Shown: positions 17,317 to 24,593 of the stretch, piece by piece
Position numbering within the stretch: position 1 is the first letter of the stretch
Layout: each line of letters begins with the position of its first letter
DNA from: Coprousia sp963931435
Lineage (GTDB): Bacteria > Actinomycetota > Coriobacteriia > Coriobacteriales > Coriobacteriaceae
Direction of reading: 5' to 3'
Length of the DNA stretch: 64,000 nt
Assembly: GCA_963931435.1 (NCBI GenBank)
Contig: OZ007012.1
Span: 1,302,001-1,366,000 of the forward strand
Position numbers and translations under genes: made by a program
Notes under the pieces: generated by a model
What the model was told of the DNA's origin: nothing
The model's input: only the letters and a program-made list of their open reading frames with translations
Databases searched by the model: none

Positions 17317-19131
17317 CTATCCTTCCGCGCGCGACGTCCCTCCCCTTGCGATCAGGGCGCACGAAACCGGCGCCAGATACAGCAGCGGCATAAGGTAGCG
17401 CATCGCCTCGCGCGTGACCGAGGTGGGCGAGATCCACAGCACCGCGTTCGCGGCGATGAGCGGCACGAGCCAGATCATGCGCTCGGGACAGCGGTGCAGG
17501 CAGGCGACGATAAGGAAGGCGAGCATCCACGTGCTCCAGAAGCCCTTGGAGAACACAATCATACCCAACGGCGTACCCTGCACCCATTCGTCGATGGCCT
17601 CGAGTGCCGTGCCGATGGTGGTGTCAGACCATGTGAAGCCGATGGCGCTTGAGCCCGCAAAGGTATGGTCCATCTCATGGGCGTCGATGGGCGTGCCGTA
17701 CATGATGTAGGAGCCGTCGCCCATGGTGGGCACCGCGTACCAGCCCACCTGCGTCGCCAGGTACGCCTCGAGGGTCGTCACGGGATAGTGCACGGCCTGC
17801 GCCGCCCAGACCGGCAGATAGGAGCCCACGCGCTCACCCAGGGGCGTATCGATGGTCTCGTCCTTCACCGTGTCGGTGATCCACCAGGCGTAGCGCTGCG
17901 CCACGTCATCCCCCAGCGTGGTCTCGATCACCTCGAGCTCCTCCGGGGGAAGCTCGTCACCATGCTCGCGCACCACGCGCGCCGACTGCTGGAATAGCAG
18001 ACCGTAGACCTCCTGCGCGCCTCCCGGTTTCGCCCCCAGGGCGGGAAGCACCGCAAACGGCATGATGAGGAACATGAGCAGCGCCGAGATGCCAAGCGCC
18101 ACCAAAGGGACCACCATCGGGCATGTCAGCGCGCGGGAGCACTCCTCCGGTCGGCCAGGCTCGCGCATGGTGGAACGCATAAGAGGTTCCGCAGGCCCTC
18201 GTGTGCCTCGTACGCGATGCCGACGCAGGCAGATGGCAAGAGATGCGCACATGATCGCCACGATGATGAGACCCGTCTTACGCGTGAGGCACATGGTGAG
18301 CGCCAACCCGAAAAAGAGCACTATGCCCCGAGGCGATACCAACGTCTGGCCGCGAGAACGCACCGCCTCGATATACACGACGGCAAACGCGAGCATGAAC
18401 GGCAGGAACGTCGCGTCCTTCGCCATGGCGGACGCGTAGAGCGGCAGATGCGGGAAGAAGCACAGCACCGCGAGCAGCGCCATGAGCACCCGCGAGGTGG
18501 CGCCCGCACGGCGCACCAAGATCACGCAGGCGCCAAGCGCCGCCGCGGTGGCCGCCGCCTGGACGAGGCAGAACAGGTACGCGCCCACGTCCGCCGACCC
18601 AAACCATCGTCCCACCTGTACGAACGAGCCGTACAGCAAGGTGTCGAACACCGGATGATGGTCGGAAAGCGCGCCCGAGGTGAACACGTTGGGCAGGCCG
18701 AAGAACTGCAGAAGCTGCTGGCGCGCGTCATACCAGATCACCCCGGGGAAGGTGAGCACCAGCCATGGCAGCCAGCACACGAAGATGATGGCCGCAAGGC
18801 GCGCGATGGCGCGCGCCCCATAGCGGTCAGGAACCTCCAGGAGTGCCCCGCGCGACGCGGAAGGGCGCGCCATCCAATCGAGGAACCAGAAGCCAACACG
18901 AAATAGCACCGCGAAGAGAACCGCATATCCCACCGCATGCGCAAGGTACACCGGGTGCGCCGAGAGACCCGTGGTATCGCGCACCATATCGGCGATGGTG
19001 GCGAGCATCGTGAGAATCGCTATGGCGATGCACGTGTCGCGCGCGAAAAGCGTACCGCCGAGGCGCGCGGCGGACGCGCGGGAAGGCACGCCCGCAGACG
19101 CATCGCGCGCCCTCGTGCGACGCGGCGCCAT
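17317..19131 (-). CDS. DUF6020-like polytopic membrane protein
   Basis: 604 aa with about ten or more hydrophobic helices. LTFPGVIWYDARQQLLQFFG and ALSDHHPVFDTLLYGSF resemble the first extracellular loop of GT-C-like DUF6020 proteins, where the acidic/His residues would be catalytic; SAMAKDATFLPFML and CLTRKTGLIIVAIM follow. A soluble segment around residues 340-480 separates the last helices. Likely a lipid-linked-sugar glycosyltransferase or polymer biosynthesis protein, by fold resemblance only. The start lies 6 bases after the stop of the propeller/zinc-ribbon gene, so the two form an operon. Confidence 0.65.
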   Translation of the reverse strand: MAPRRTRARDASAGVPSRASAARLGGTLFARDTCIAIAILTMLATIADMVRDTTGLSAHPVYLAHAVGYAVLFAVLFRVGFWFLDWMARPSASRGALLEVPDRYGARAIARLAAIIFVCWLPWLVLTFPGVIWYDARQQLLQFFGLPNVFTSGALSDHHPVFDTLLYGSFVQVGRWFGSADVGAYLFCLVQAAATAAALGACVILVRRAGATSRVLMALLAVLCFFPHLPLYASAMAKDATFLPFMLAFAVVYIEAVRSRGQTLVSPRGIVLFFGLALTMCLTRKTGLIIVAIMCASLAICLRRHRVRGTRGPAEPLMRSTMREPGRPEECSRALTCPMVVPLVALGISALLMFLIMPFAVLPALGAKPGGAQEVYGLLFQQSARVVREHGDELPPEELEVIETTLGDDVAQRYAWWITDTVKDETIDTPLGERVGSYLPVWAAQAVHYPVTTLEAYLATQVGWYAVPTMGDGSYIMYGTPIDAHEMDHTFAGSSAIGFTWSDTTIGTALEAIDEWVQGTPLGMIVFSKGFWSTWMLAFLIVACLHRCPERMIWLVPLIAANAVLWISPTSVTREAMRYLMPLLYLAPVSCALIARGGTSRAEG

Positions 19132-19137
19132 CGAGCC

Positions 19138-20883
19138 TCAGCGCCTCAGCGACGTACCGCAGTGGGGGCAGAAGGCGGCATCGGACGCCTCGACCCGCCG
19201 CCCGCATTGCGGACAGAAGGACACGGCGGACGCCTGGGCGGAAGCCGGTGCCGGAGCGGGAGCTTGAGCAGGCGCATTTGGAGCCTGAGCGATGGGCGCC
19301 TGGGTCTGCGCAGGGGTCTGTGAGGCAGCCTGAGCCGTAGCTATCGGCCCCCTATTCGCCCCGGCAACCCCCGCGGCAGGCACGCGCCGCCGGCGTCCCA
19401 TGAAGATGAGGAGCCCGACCACGACGAGCGCGAACAGCACCAGCGCCACGACCACGATGATCAGCACCGGCATGTTGCCCATAAACGAGAGGAAGGAGCC
19501 GCCAAGACCGGTGTCGTAGACCGCCAACGCCATGTTCATGCTGCCGTCCGCATGGTCCACCGTGAGGATCACCAGCTTGCCATCATCCGGAGTGAGGTAT
19601 GCCGCCTCGACCTCCGCATCGGAAGCGCCCTCCCATGGGGCACTCGACGTCGCGCCCGTGGAGACGTCTACCACCGCCACCTCAGACAGTGCGTCATTCC
19701 TGTCAATCGGGACAAAGAGATAACGCCCGTCATTCGACAACGAGGCATCCGTCATGGCGTAGCCCACAAGGTCGGTATCCTCGAAGCGCAGCGGCAACTG
19801 GCACTGATACCGCAGCTCGCCGGTGGCGATATCCACCGTCTGCAACTCGATGCGCCCCAGCGAGTCGTAGCTGAGGTTGTAGCCGGCCGGCGTAAAGGGG
19901 TCGACGGCGGCGCAGGTATAATCGCCGCCGTAGGATGACATGTTGCCCGCGACCGCCGTATCGAACAGGGCATCGAACGTGCCGGTGGCGCAATCCATTC
20001 TGCAAAGCGAATAGGCATAGTTCACGAACGCGATTGTCAGGAGGCTGTTCTCGTCGATTTCACCCACAAGGATCGGCGGAACGGGCAGGTTCTCCGGCAG
20101 ATTGGCAAAATTCACCGCGGACACGGGGTCTTCGCTCTCAAAACGATACGTCCGGAACTCGTAGTCATCATCAGATGACGAATCGGGTGACCAAAACGTA
20201 TACACGCGCTCGAGATCGTCTGAGATGAGGACCTGATACCCCTCCACTTCGACCTCTTTGGTGATGGTATCGGAGGAGATGTCATACACCAGCGCGTAAT
20301 GGGTGTCGCTCTCCCCCACCGCGATCGCGCGCAACGCGCGACCATCTTGCGTGGGCGACACGCTGGTTATCGGATGCTCCTGCTCGTCATACTGGTTGAG
20401 CGCGGCGAGGGGCTCCAGTTCCGTGGTGGACAGATCGCACGTATAGACGGCATCGCGCGTGTAGGCGACGGCACGCGAACCGTCGAGCGCGCTGAAGTCA
20501 TACCCGCCCTCGACGTCGGGCAGCCGGCGTGTCTCCCCCGTGTCGAGATTGACCACATAGGTCATCTCGTAGTCGTCGCTTGTGGATGACACCACCGCGA
20601 AGCGACCGTCCTTTGAAAGGCACTCGAGGGTCACGTAGTCCGAATAGCCGCCGCCCAAGTTGTATGACGCCAACAGCTTGGGTGTGGGCGGGGCGCTTTC
20701 CGCATAGGCAGGCGCCGGAACGGAAAATACCCACGAACTGACGACAAGGAGCAATCCCGCCAGAACGCAGCGGGCAATCCTTAGTGCCGCCCCGTGCATC
20801 GCGCCGCAACGACGTGCCTGCGACCGCCCTGACCGTGCATCCAGTCCACAGAACATGATGCCCCCCATCTTCGCGAAGCCCAT
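19138..20883 (-). CDS. exported beta-propeller-like protein with C-terminal TM and zinc ribbon
   Basis: 581 aa; unknown function. A signal/TM segment at ~30-60 ends in AYA. The next ~400 residues are repeated beta-strand units (SKDGRFAVVSSTSD, LSNDGRYLFVPIDR, TPDDGKLVILTVDH), as in WD40-like/TolB-type propellers. Then a helix (MPVLIIVVVALVLFALVVVG), RRRR, an Ala/Pro/Gln-rich linker, and a cytoplasmic zinc ribbon FCPQCGRRVEAS...FCPHCG (four Cys). An outside sensor linked to an inside zinc ribbon is an unusual plan. Base composition is lower in GC than nearby genes (20221-20280 has 31 G/C of 60). The exact start is uncertain; ATG 20799 is an alternative. Confidence 0.6.
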   Translation of the reverse strand: MGFAKMGGIMFCGLDARSGRSQARRCGAMHGAALRIARCVLAGLLLVVSSWVFSVPAPAYAESAPPTPKLLASYNLGGGYSDYVTLECLSKDGRFAVVSSTSDDYEMTYVVNLDTGETRRLPDVEGGYDFSALDGSRAVAYTRDAVYTCDLSTTELEPLAALNQYDEQEHPITSVSPTQDGRALRAIAVGESDTHYALVYDISSDTITKEVEVEGYQVLISDDLERVYTFWSPDSSSDDDYEFRTYRFESEDPVSAVNFANLPENLPVPPILVGEIDENSLLTIAFVNYAYSLCRMDCATGTFDALFDTAVAGNMSSYGGDYTCAAVDPFTPAGYNLSYDSLGRIELQTVDIATGELRYQCQLPLRFEDTDLVGYAMTDASLSNDGRYLFVPIDRNDALSEVAVVDVSTGATSSAPWEGASDAEVEAAYLTPDDGKLVILTVDHADGSMNMALAVYDTGLGGSFLSFMGNMPVLIIVVVALVLFALVVVGLLIFMGRRRRVPAAGVAGANRGPIATAQAASQTPAQTQAPIAQAPNAPAQAPAPAPASAQASAVSFCPQCGRRVEASDAAFCPHCGTSLRR

Positions 20884-20961
20884 ATTGCCCCCGGCAACGA
20901 GTTCCTACCCCGCATGGGATATTTGAGTTGAAGTATACCCTTGGGAGAAACGCATCTAGGC

Positions 20962-20991
20962 AAATAAAGAAACAGCCCGGTGAACGGGCTG
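20962..20991 (-). terminator. terminator after tRNA-Lys
   Basis: Minus-strand stem CAGCCCG / CGGGCTG with a 5-base loop, then TTTCTTTATTT. It ends the tRNA transcript before the propeller gene. Confidence 0.85.
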
Positions 20992-21001
20992 CGAGAAATC
21001 G

Positions 21002-21078
21002 TGGTGGACCGTCAGGGATTCGAACCCTGGACCTTGGGATTAAGAGTCCCCTGCTCTAGCCAGCTGAGCTAACGGTCC
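21002..21078 (-). tRNA. tRNA-Lys (CUU)
   Basis: Acceptor GGACCGT / ACGGTCC, D-arm AGCTCAGCTGGCTAGAGC, anticodon loop ACTCTTAAT with CTT, T-arm CAGGGTTCGAATCCCTG. The CCA end is encoded. 77 bases including CCA. Confidence 0.97.
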
Positions 21079-21094
21079 GTATGTAAGGACAAAG

Positions 21095-21172
21095 TGGGGT
21101 GGGTACAGGGACTCGAACCCTGGACCTCCGGGACCACAACCCGGCGCTCTAGCCAACTGGGCTACACCCACC
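21095..21172 (-). tRNA. tRNA-His (GUG)
   Basis: Acceptor GTGGGTG pairs with TACCCAC; the extra 5' G (position -1) faces a C at 73, the tRNA-His identity feature. Anticodon loop TTGTGGT with GTG; T-arm CAGGGTTCGAGTCCCTG; CCA encoded. 16 bases upstream of tRNA-Lys and probably co-transcribed with it. Confidence 0.97.
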
Positions 21173-21237
21173 GTGTGTCCTGCGCCAAAGCGCTTGATTA
21201 TTATTGCAGTCCCGCGCGTGAGATGCAAGGGGTAATT

Positions 21238-21714
21238 TCAACTAATTTGAGAATCTTTTTCTCCCCTGCTCCCCCAGCGCCTCCGCAGCCAACGGATGAG
21301 TGTGTAGGAGAGCGCCACGCCGCACGCCGCCCCGCAGCAGTCGAGCGCGACATCGGTGATCTGCGCCGAGCGGCCCGGTGAGAACAGCTGGATGGTCTCG
21401 TCGACAGCGGGCGTGAGCACCAGGAGCGCCGCGAGCACCGTGAGCGTCACGCGGTTGCCGCTGTAGCGCGGGTCGAGGGCGCGGCAGGCCACCATGCCCA
21501 GCACGGCGTATTCGCTGAAATGCGCCGCCTTGCGGATGAGGAAGTTCGTGACCCACTCCCAAGGCAGGCCGAAACCCCGGAGGAACCCCTGGACGGCATC
21601 GAGCACCGCGAGGCTCAGCCCGGAGCTTCCCTCGCCCGGCACCAAGGAATTGCCCCAGATGACGGCGATGACGCAGAACGTCGCGACGAGCCAGGGCTTC
21701 GATACGCGCGCCAC
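21238..21714 (-). CDS. VanZ-like family membrane protein
   Basis: 158 aa with four hydrophobic helices. Seen: RKAAHFSEYAVLGMVACRAL and the VanZ signature VDETIQLFSPGRSAQITDVA then LDCCGAACGV. VanZ proteins confer low teicoplanin tolerance in enterococci, but most family members are uncharacterised envelope proteins. The start is 5 bases after the stop of the upstream 542-aa gene, so they form an operon. Confidence 0.88.
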   Translation of the reverse strand: MARVSKPWLVATFCVIAVIWGNSLVPGEGSSGLSLAVLDAVQGFLRGFGLPWEWVTNFLIRKAAHFSEYAVLGMVACRALDPRYSGNRVTLTVLAALLVLTPAVDETIQLFSPGRSAQITDVALDCCGAACGVALSYTLIRWLRRRWGSRGEKDSQIS

Positions 21715-21719
21715 GGCGC

Positions 21720-23348
21720 CTAGGCCTCCGCCTGCACGCGCGGCAGCGAGGCGGTGCCGCCCTGGATGACCCGCAGGTACTCATGGCTCGTATGGCGCAC
21801 GCTGGAGGAGGACGCGTGGTTGAACTCCTCCTCGATGAGGCTGTTGACGTGCTCGTGCACCCGGTTGGCGCGCGCTCCCTCGGCGGCGCCCGGGCTCTTC
21901 ACGGACGAAGGGGGCTCGTCGGCCAGGATGGAGAGCGCCTGCGCCCACATGTCCTCATGGCCCGCGAAGTCCGCGGTGGAAACCTGCGCTGCGGAAGCAG
22001 GACCCGCACCGGGCTGCGGAACCGCACCCGCCGGACGGACGCCGGCGGCGCCGCGCGAGGAGTCGACGATGGGGGCGATGGGCTGCGATGCGCGGGCGGC
22101 GAACGCGGCGGCGGCGGACTGGCTGACCGATCCGTCCTCCATGTAGTCGAGGGAGGCGAGGGCGGCACGGCGCTCCGCCTCCAGATCGCCGTCCATCTCG
22201 GCGGGAGCGCCGGCGCGCGAAGCAGCCGCCGCCCCATATCCAGCGCCGGCCACCCCATACGGGTACGCCGGCTGCTGCGCCGACGCAGCGGGCGCGGTGC
22301 GGTTCAGGGGCGCGGAAGCGCCGCCCTGAGCCGCAGCCTGCGGAAACGTAGCGGATCCGGAAGCAGGGGCCGTCGGACGAGAAGCGGTGCCGTACACGGA
22401 AGCGGCTCCATACGGCGCGGCCGTCGCTGCGGCGGCACCGTACGGCGCGCCGGGAACTTGGGCCCCGGCGCCGAACGAGGACGCGGCGTTGGAACCGGCC
22501 TGGCGGTTCGCGGCGCCGTAGGCGCCGACGACACCGGCAGCGGGGGTATCCGCCATCGGGCGAGCGGCGCCCGCGGCGGGGGCGGCACCCGGAACGGAGC
22601 CCGTAACGCCGGCGCCATACGCAGCCGAAGCGGCGCCCATCGCGGCGCCGTAGGCGGCGTGAGTCGACGCGGCGGAAGCCGGGGTGGCCGGCATCGTGGC
22701 GGCTCGGCCGGCGAGCGCCATGTAGACCGCCGTGCTGGCGGCGCCATAGGCGGCTGCCTGACGTCTCAGATCACCCGTCTGGGCCGCTGAGGGCGCCGCA
22801 GCCGCGGGCGCGCCCCATGCCGCCGGCCCTGCGGACGCGGCGGCACCCGGGGTCACGCCGGAAGCGGCGGCACTCCCGCGACGGAGCTCCTCGAGGGCGA
22901 TCTCGTAGATGTCCTTGGAGCGAGCCGGATCGCAGCTGATGGGCGAATCGTCGTTCAGGAGCTCGTCGATCTCGGCCCAGGCCTCCTCCTCGGAGGGAGC
23001 GCCCTCGGCGCGCGCGATGATGGGCACGCCCTTGGGGGCGCCATGGCGGCCGAAGAAGCGCTCGGAGGCGTCCGCCTCCTCATGCTCGGTAAAGGCGGCG
23101 GAGGGATGGGCGTAGGAGACGGCGTCATCCGCATCCGACTCACCGCGCTCCACGATGCGCGCGGCAAGCGCGAAGGTGCCCACGCCGGCGAGCGCGCCCA
23201 CCGCGAAGGGGACGGCCCCGGCGGCGACGATCTGATGGGGACCGTCGAACGGCAGCGTGGCGGCGAACGCCACCACGGGCACCGCCAAGCCGATGCCGCA
23301 GGAAAGACCCGCGCTTATCGCATAGGTTCGATTGGAACGACGAGCCAT
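21720..23348 (-). CDS. two-TM protein with long Ala/Pro/Tyr/Gly-rich tail
   Basis: 542 aa from ATG 23348, chosen because GGAGGAG precedes it; the first 7 codons of a longer frame look untranslated. Helices at ~11-31 and ~42-63 form a short N-terminal hairpin. Residues ~100-150 are acidic (GAPSEEEAWAEIDELLNDDS). Residues ~170-440 are low complexity with repeated AYGAA/PYGAA/GAAS units. The last ~110 residues are more ordered (ALSILADEPPSSVKS, HEYLRVIQGGTASLPRVQAE). No family recognised; probably a lineage-specific envelope protein with a disordered cytoplasmic tail. Co-transcribed with the VanZ-like gene. Confidence 0.6.
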   Translation of the reverse strand: MARRSNRTYAISAGLSCGIGLAVPVVAFAATLPFDGPHQIVAAGAVPFAVGALAGVGTFALAARIVERGESDADDAVSYAHPSAAFTEHEEADASERFFGRHGAPKGVPIIARAEGAPSEEEAWAEIDELLNDDSPISCDPARSKDIYEIALEELRRGSAAASGVTPGAAASAGPAAWGAPAAAAPSAAQTGDLRRQAAAYGAASTAVYMALAGRAATMPATPASAASTHAAYGAAMGAASAAYGAGVTGSVPGAAPAAGAARPMADTPAAGVVGAYGAANRQAGSNAASSFGAGAQVPGAPYGAAAATAAPYGAASVYGTASRPTAPASGSATFPQAAAQGGASAPLNRTAPAASAQQPAYPYGVAGAGYGAAAASRAGAPAEMDGDLEAERRAALASLDYMEDGSVSQSAAAAFAARASQPIAPIVDSSRGAAGVRPAGAVPQPGAGPASAAQVSTADFAGHEDMWAQALSILADEPPSSVKSPGAAEGARANRVHEHVNSLIEEEFNHASSSSVRHTSHEYLRVIQGGTASLPRVQAEA

Positions 23349-23698
23349 GCCACTCCTCCATCCCGCCATGTTCGGTTACAGCGTTCGCGCGAGAACACGA
23401 TGAGAGGTGGCTTCGGGCACGCTGGCGCCCTAGGCAACGGATTGCTGGTTCGTTTCATCTGCGTTTTCCGTCGCGATCGTTGCCCCTATTATGGGGAAAC
23501 ACCCTGTCAAATGCAAGGGTCGCCGCAGGTGGTTCAACGTACGGTGCGCCCCGCGGGAAGATTCGCCTCCGGCACCGACCGCCTCGGCGCGGGCCCCGCC
23601 GGCGCGCCGCGTTGGAAGAGGTTGCTTGGGGGAACAAGGAACGGTAGCCCGCCGCCGGGCGGGCCTCTGTCTCACGTGCCATCGGAGGGAGCCCCGCC
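23349..23698. other. divergent intergenic region with minus-strand promoter
   Basis: 350 bases between the low-complexity membrane gene and the SDR gene. On the minus strand TTGCAT (23516-23511) and CATAAT (23493-23488) are 17 apart, a fair promoter for the membrane-protein operon. On the plus side GCCCGCC / GGCGGGC (23647-23664) forms a hairpin ~35 bases before the SDR start; it has no T run and no T-box sequence. Confidence 0.4.
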
Positions 23699-24478
23699 AT
23701 GCCTACCATCGCCTTGATCACCGGAGCGTCGTCGGGTCTGGGTCGGGCGCTCGTGCGCCAGATCGACCGCAGCGCGCGGTGGCGCGTCGACGAGATCTGG
23801 GCCGTCGCCCGCCGCGCCGAGGGGCTCGATGCGCTCGTGCGCACCACCGGAACGCCGGTGCGGCCCTTCTGCCTCGACCTCACCGATGCCGATTCGTTCG
23901 ACATCCTGGAATCCGCCCTGGGCGAATCGGGAGCGACCTGCACCTTGGCGGTGAACGACGCGGGCATGGGGGCGTTCGGCGCCTTCGCCTCGCAGGCGCG
24001 AGAAGACGCGCAGGACATGGTCGAGCTCATGGTGCGCGCGCCCGTCGAGATCACCTACCGCGTGCTGCCGCACATGGCGTCCGGCTCGCGCATCATCAAC
24101 GTCTCGAGCGTCGCGGCCTTCCTCCCCCAGCCCGAACTCGCCGTCTACGCCGCGGCGAAGCGCTTCGTGCTCGATTTCTCGCGCGCCCTCGACGCCGAGC
24201 TCGCACCCGTGGGCATCCATGTCACCGCGCTCTGCCCCAAGTTCATGAAGACGCCCTTCCTCGACGCCCCGCGCGACATGGGCGCCGCCGCGCGCATGGA
24301 GCGCGCCATCGGGTTCGAGGATGTGGGACGCGTCGCCGCCAAGGCCCTCGCCGCCGCGCGCGCCGGGCGCGACCTATGCATACCCTCGCTGGACATGAAG
24401 CTCCTGCACGCCGCGACCAAGGTGGCGCCCTATCGCGCGGTGCTCGCGATCGAGCGCGCCCTGGGCGTCATCTCCTAG
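23699..24478 (+). CDS. short-chain dehydrogenase/reductase
   Basis: 259 aa classical-type SDR. Seen: NAD(P) loop TGASSGLG (8-15), an Asp-containing DLTDADSF strand, NDAG (family NNAG) near 85, a catalytic Ser in INVSSVAAF, and YAAAK with the Tyr/Lys pair. Substrate unknown. Transcribed alone, convergent with rho; the shared hairpin at 24507-24558 may stop both. Confidence 0.9.
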   Translation: MPTIALITGASSGLGRALVRQIDRSARWRVDEIWAVARRAEGLDALVRTTGTPVRPFCLDLTDADSFDILESALGESGATCTLAVNDAGMGAFGAFASQAREDAQDMVELMVRAPVEITYRVLPHMASGSRIINVSSVAAFLPQPELAVYAAAKRFVLDFSRALDAELAPVGIHVTALCPKFMKTPFLDAPRDMGAAARMERAIGFEDVGRVAAKALAAARAGRDLCIPSLDMKLLHAATKVAPYRAVLAIERALGVIS

Positions 24479-24506
24479 GCGACCCGGGGCCCGGTCGCGC
24501 TATGCC

Positions 24507-24558
24507 AAGCGCTCCATCTCCTGGACAAGGTGACGAGAGTCCGGGAGATGGGGCGCTT
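24507..24558. terminator. convergent hairpin between SDR gene and rho
   Basis: AAGCGCTCCATCTCC pairs with GGAGATGGGGCGCTT (one G-T pair), with GGAC/GTCC continuing inward round a ~12-base loop. T runs on either side are short (TTCTC on plus, TTGG on minus), so it may be a bidirectional terminator or only an mRNA-stabilising stem. Confidence 0.55.
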
Positions 24559-24593
24559 CTCAGGAGGGATCCGACATGCGCGAGCGCGCGGCC

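Noticed and set aside
23590..23698. T-box leader before the SDR gene
   Set aside because: A hairpin exists but there is no T-box core sequence and the gene is not an amino-acid gene.
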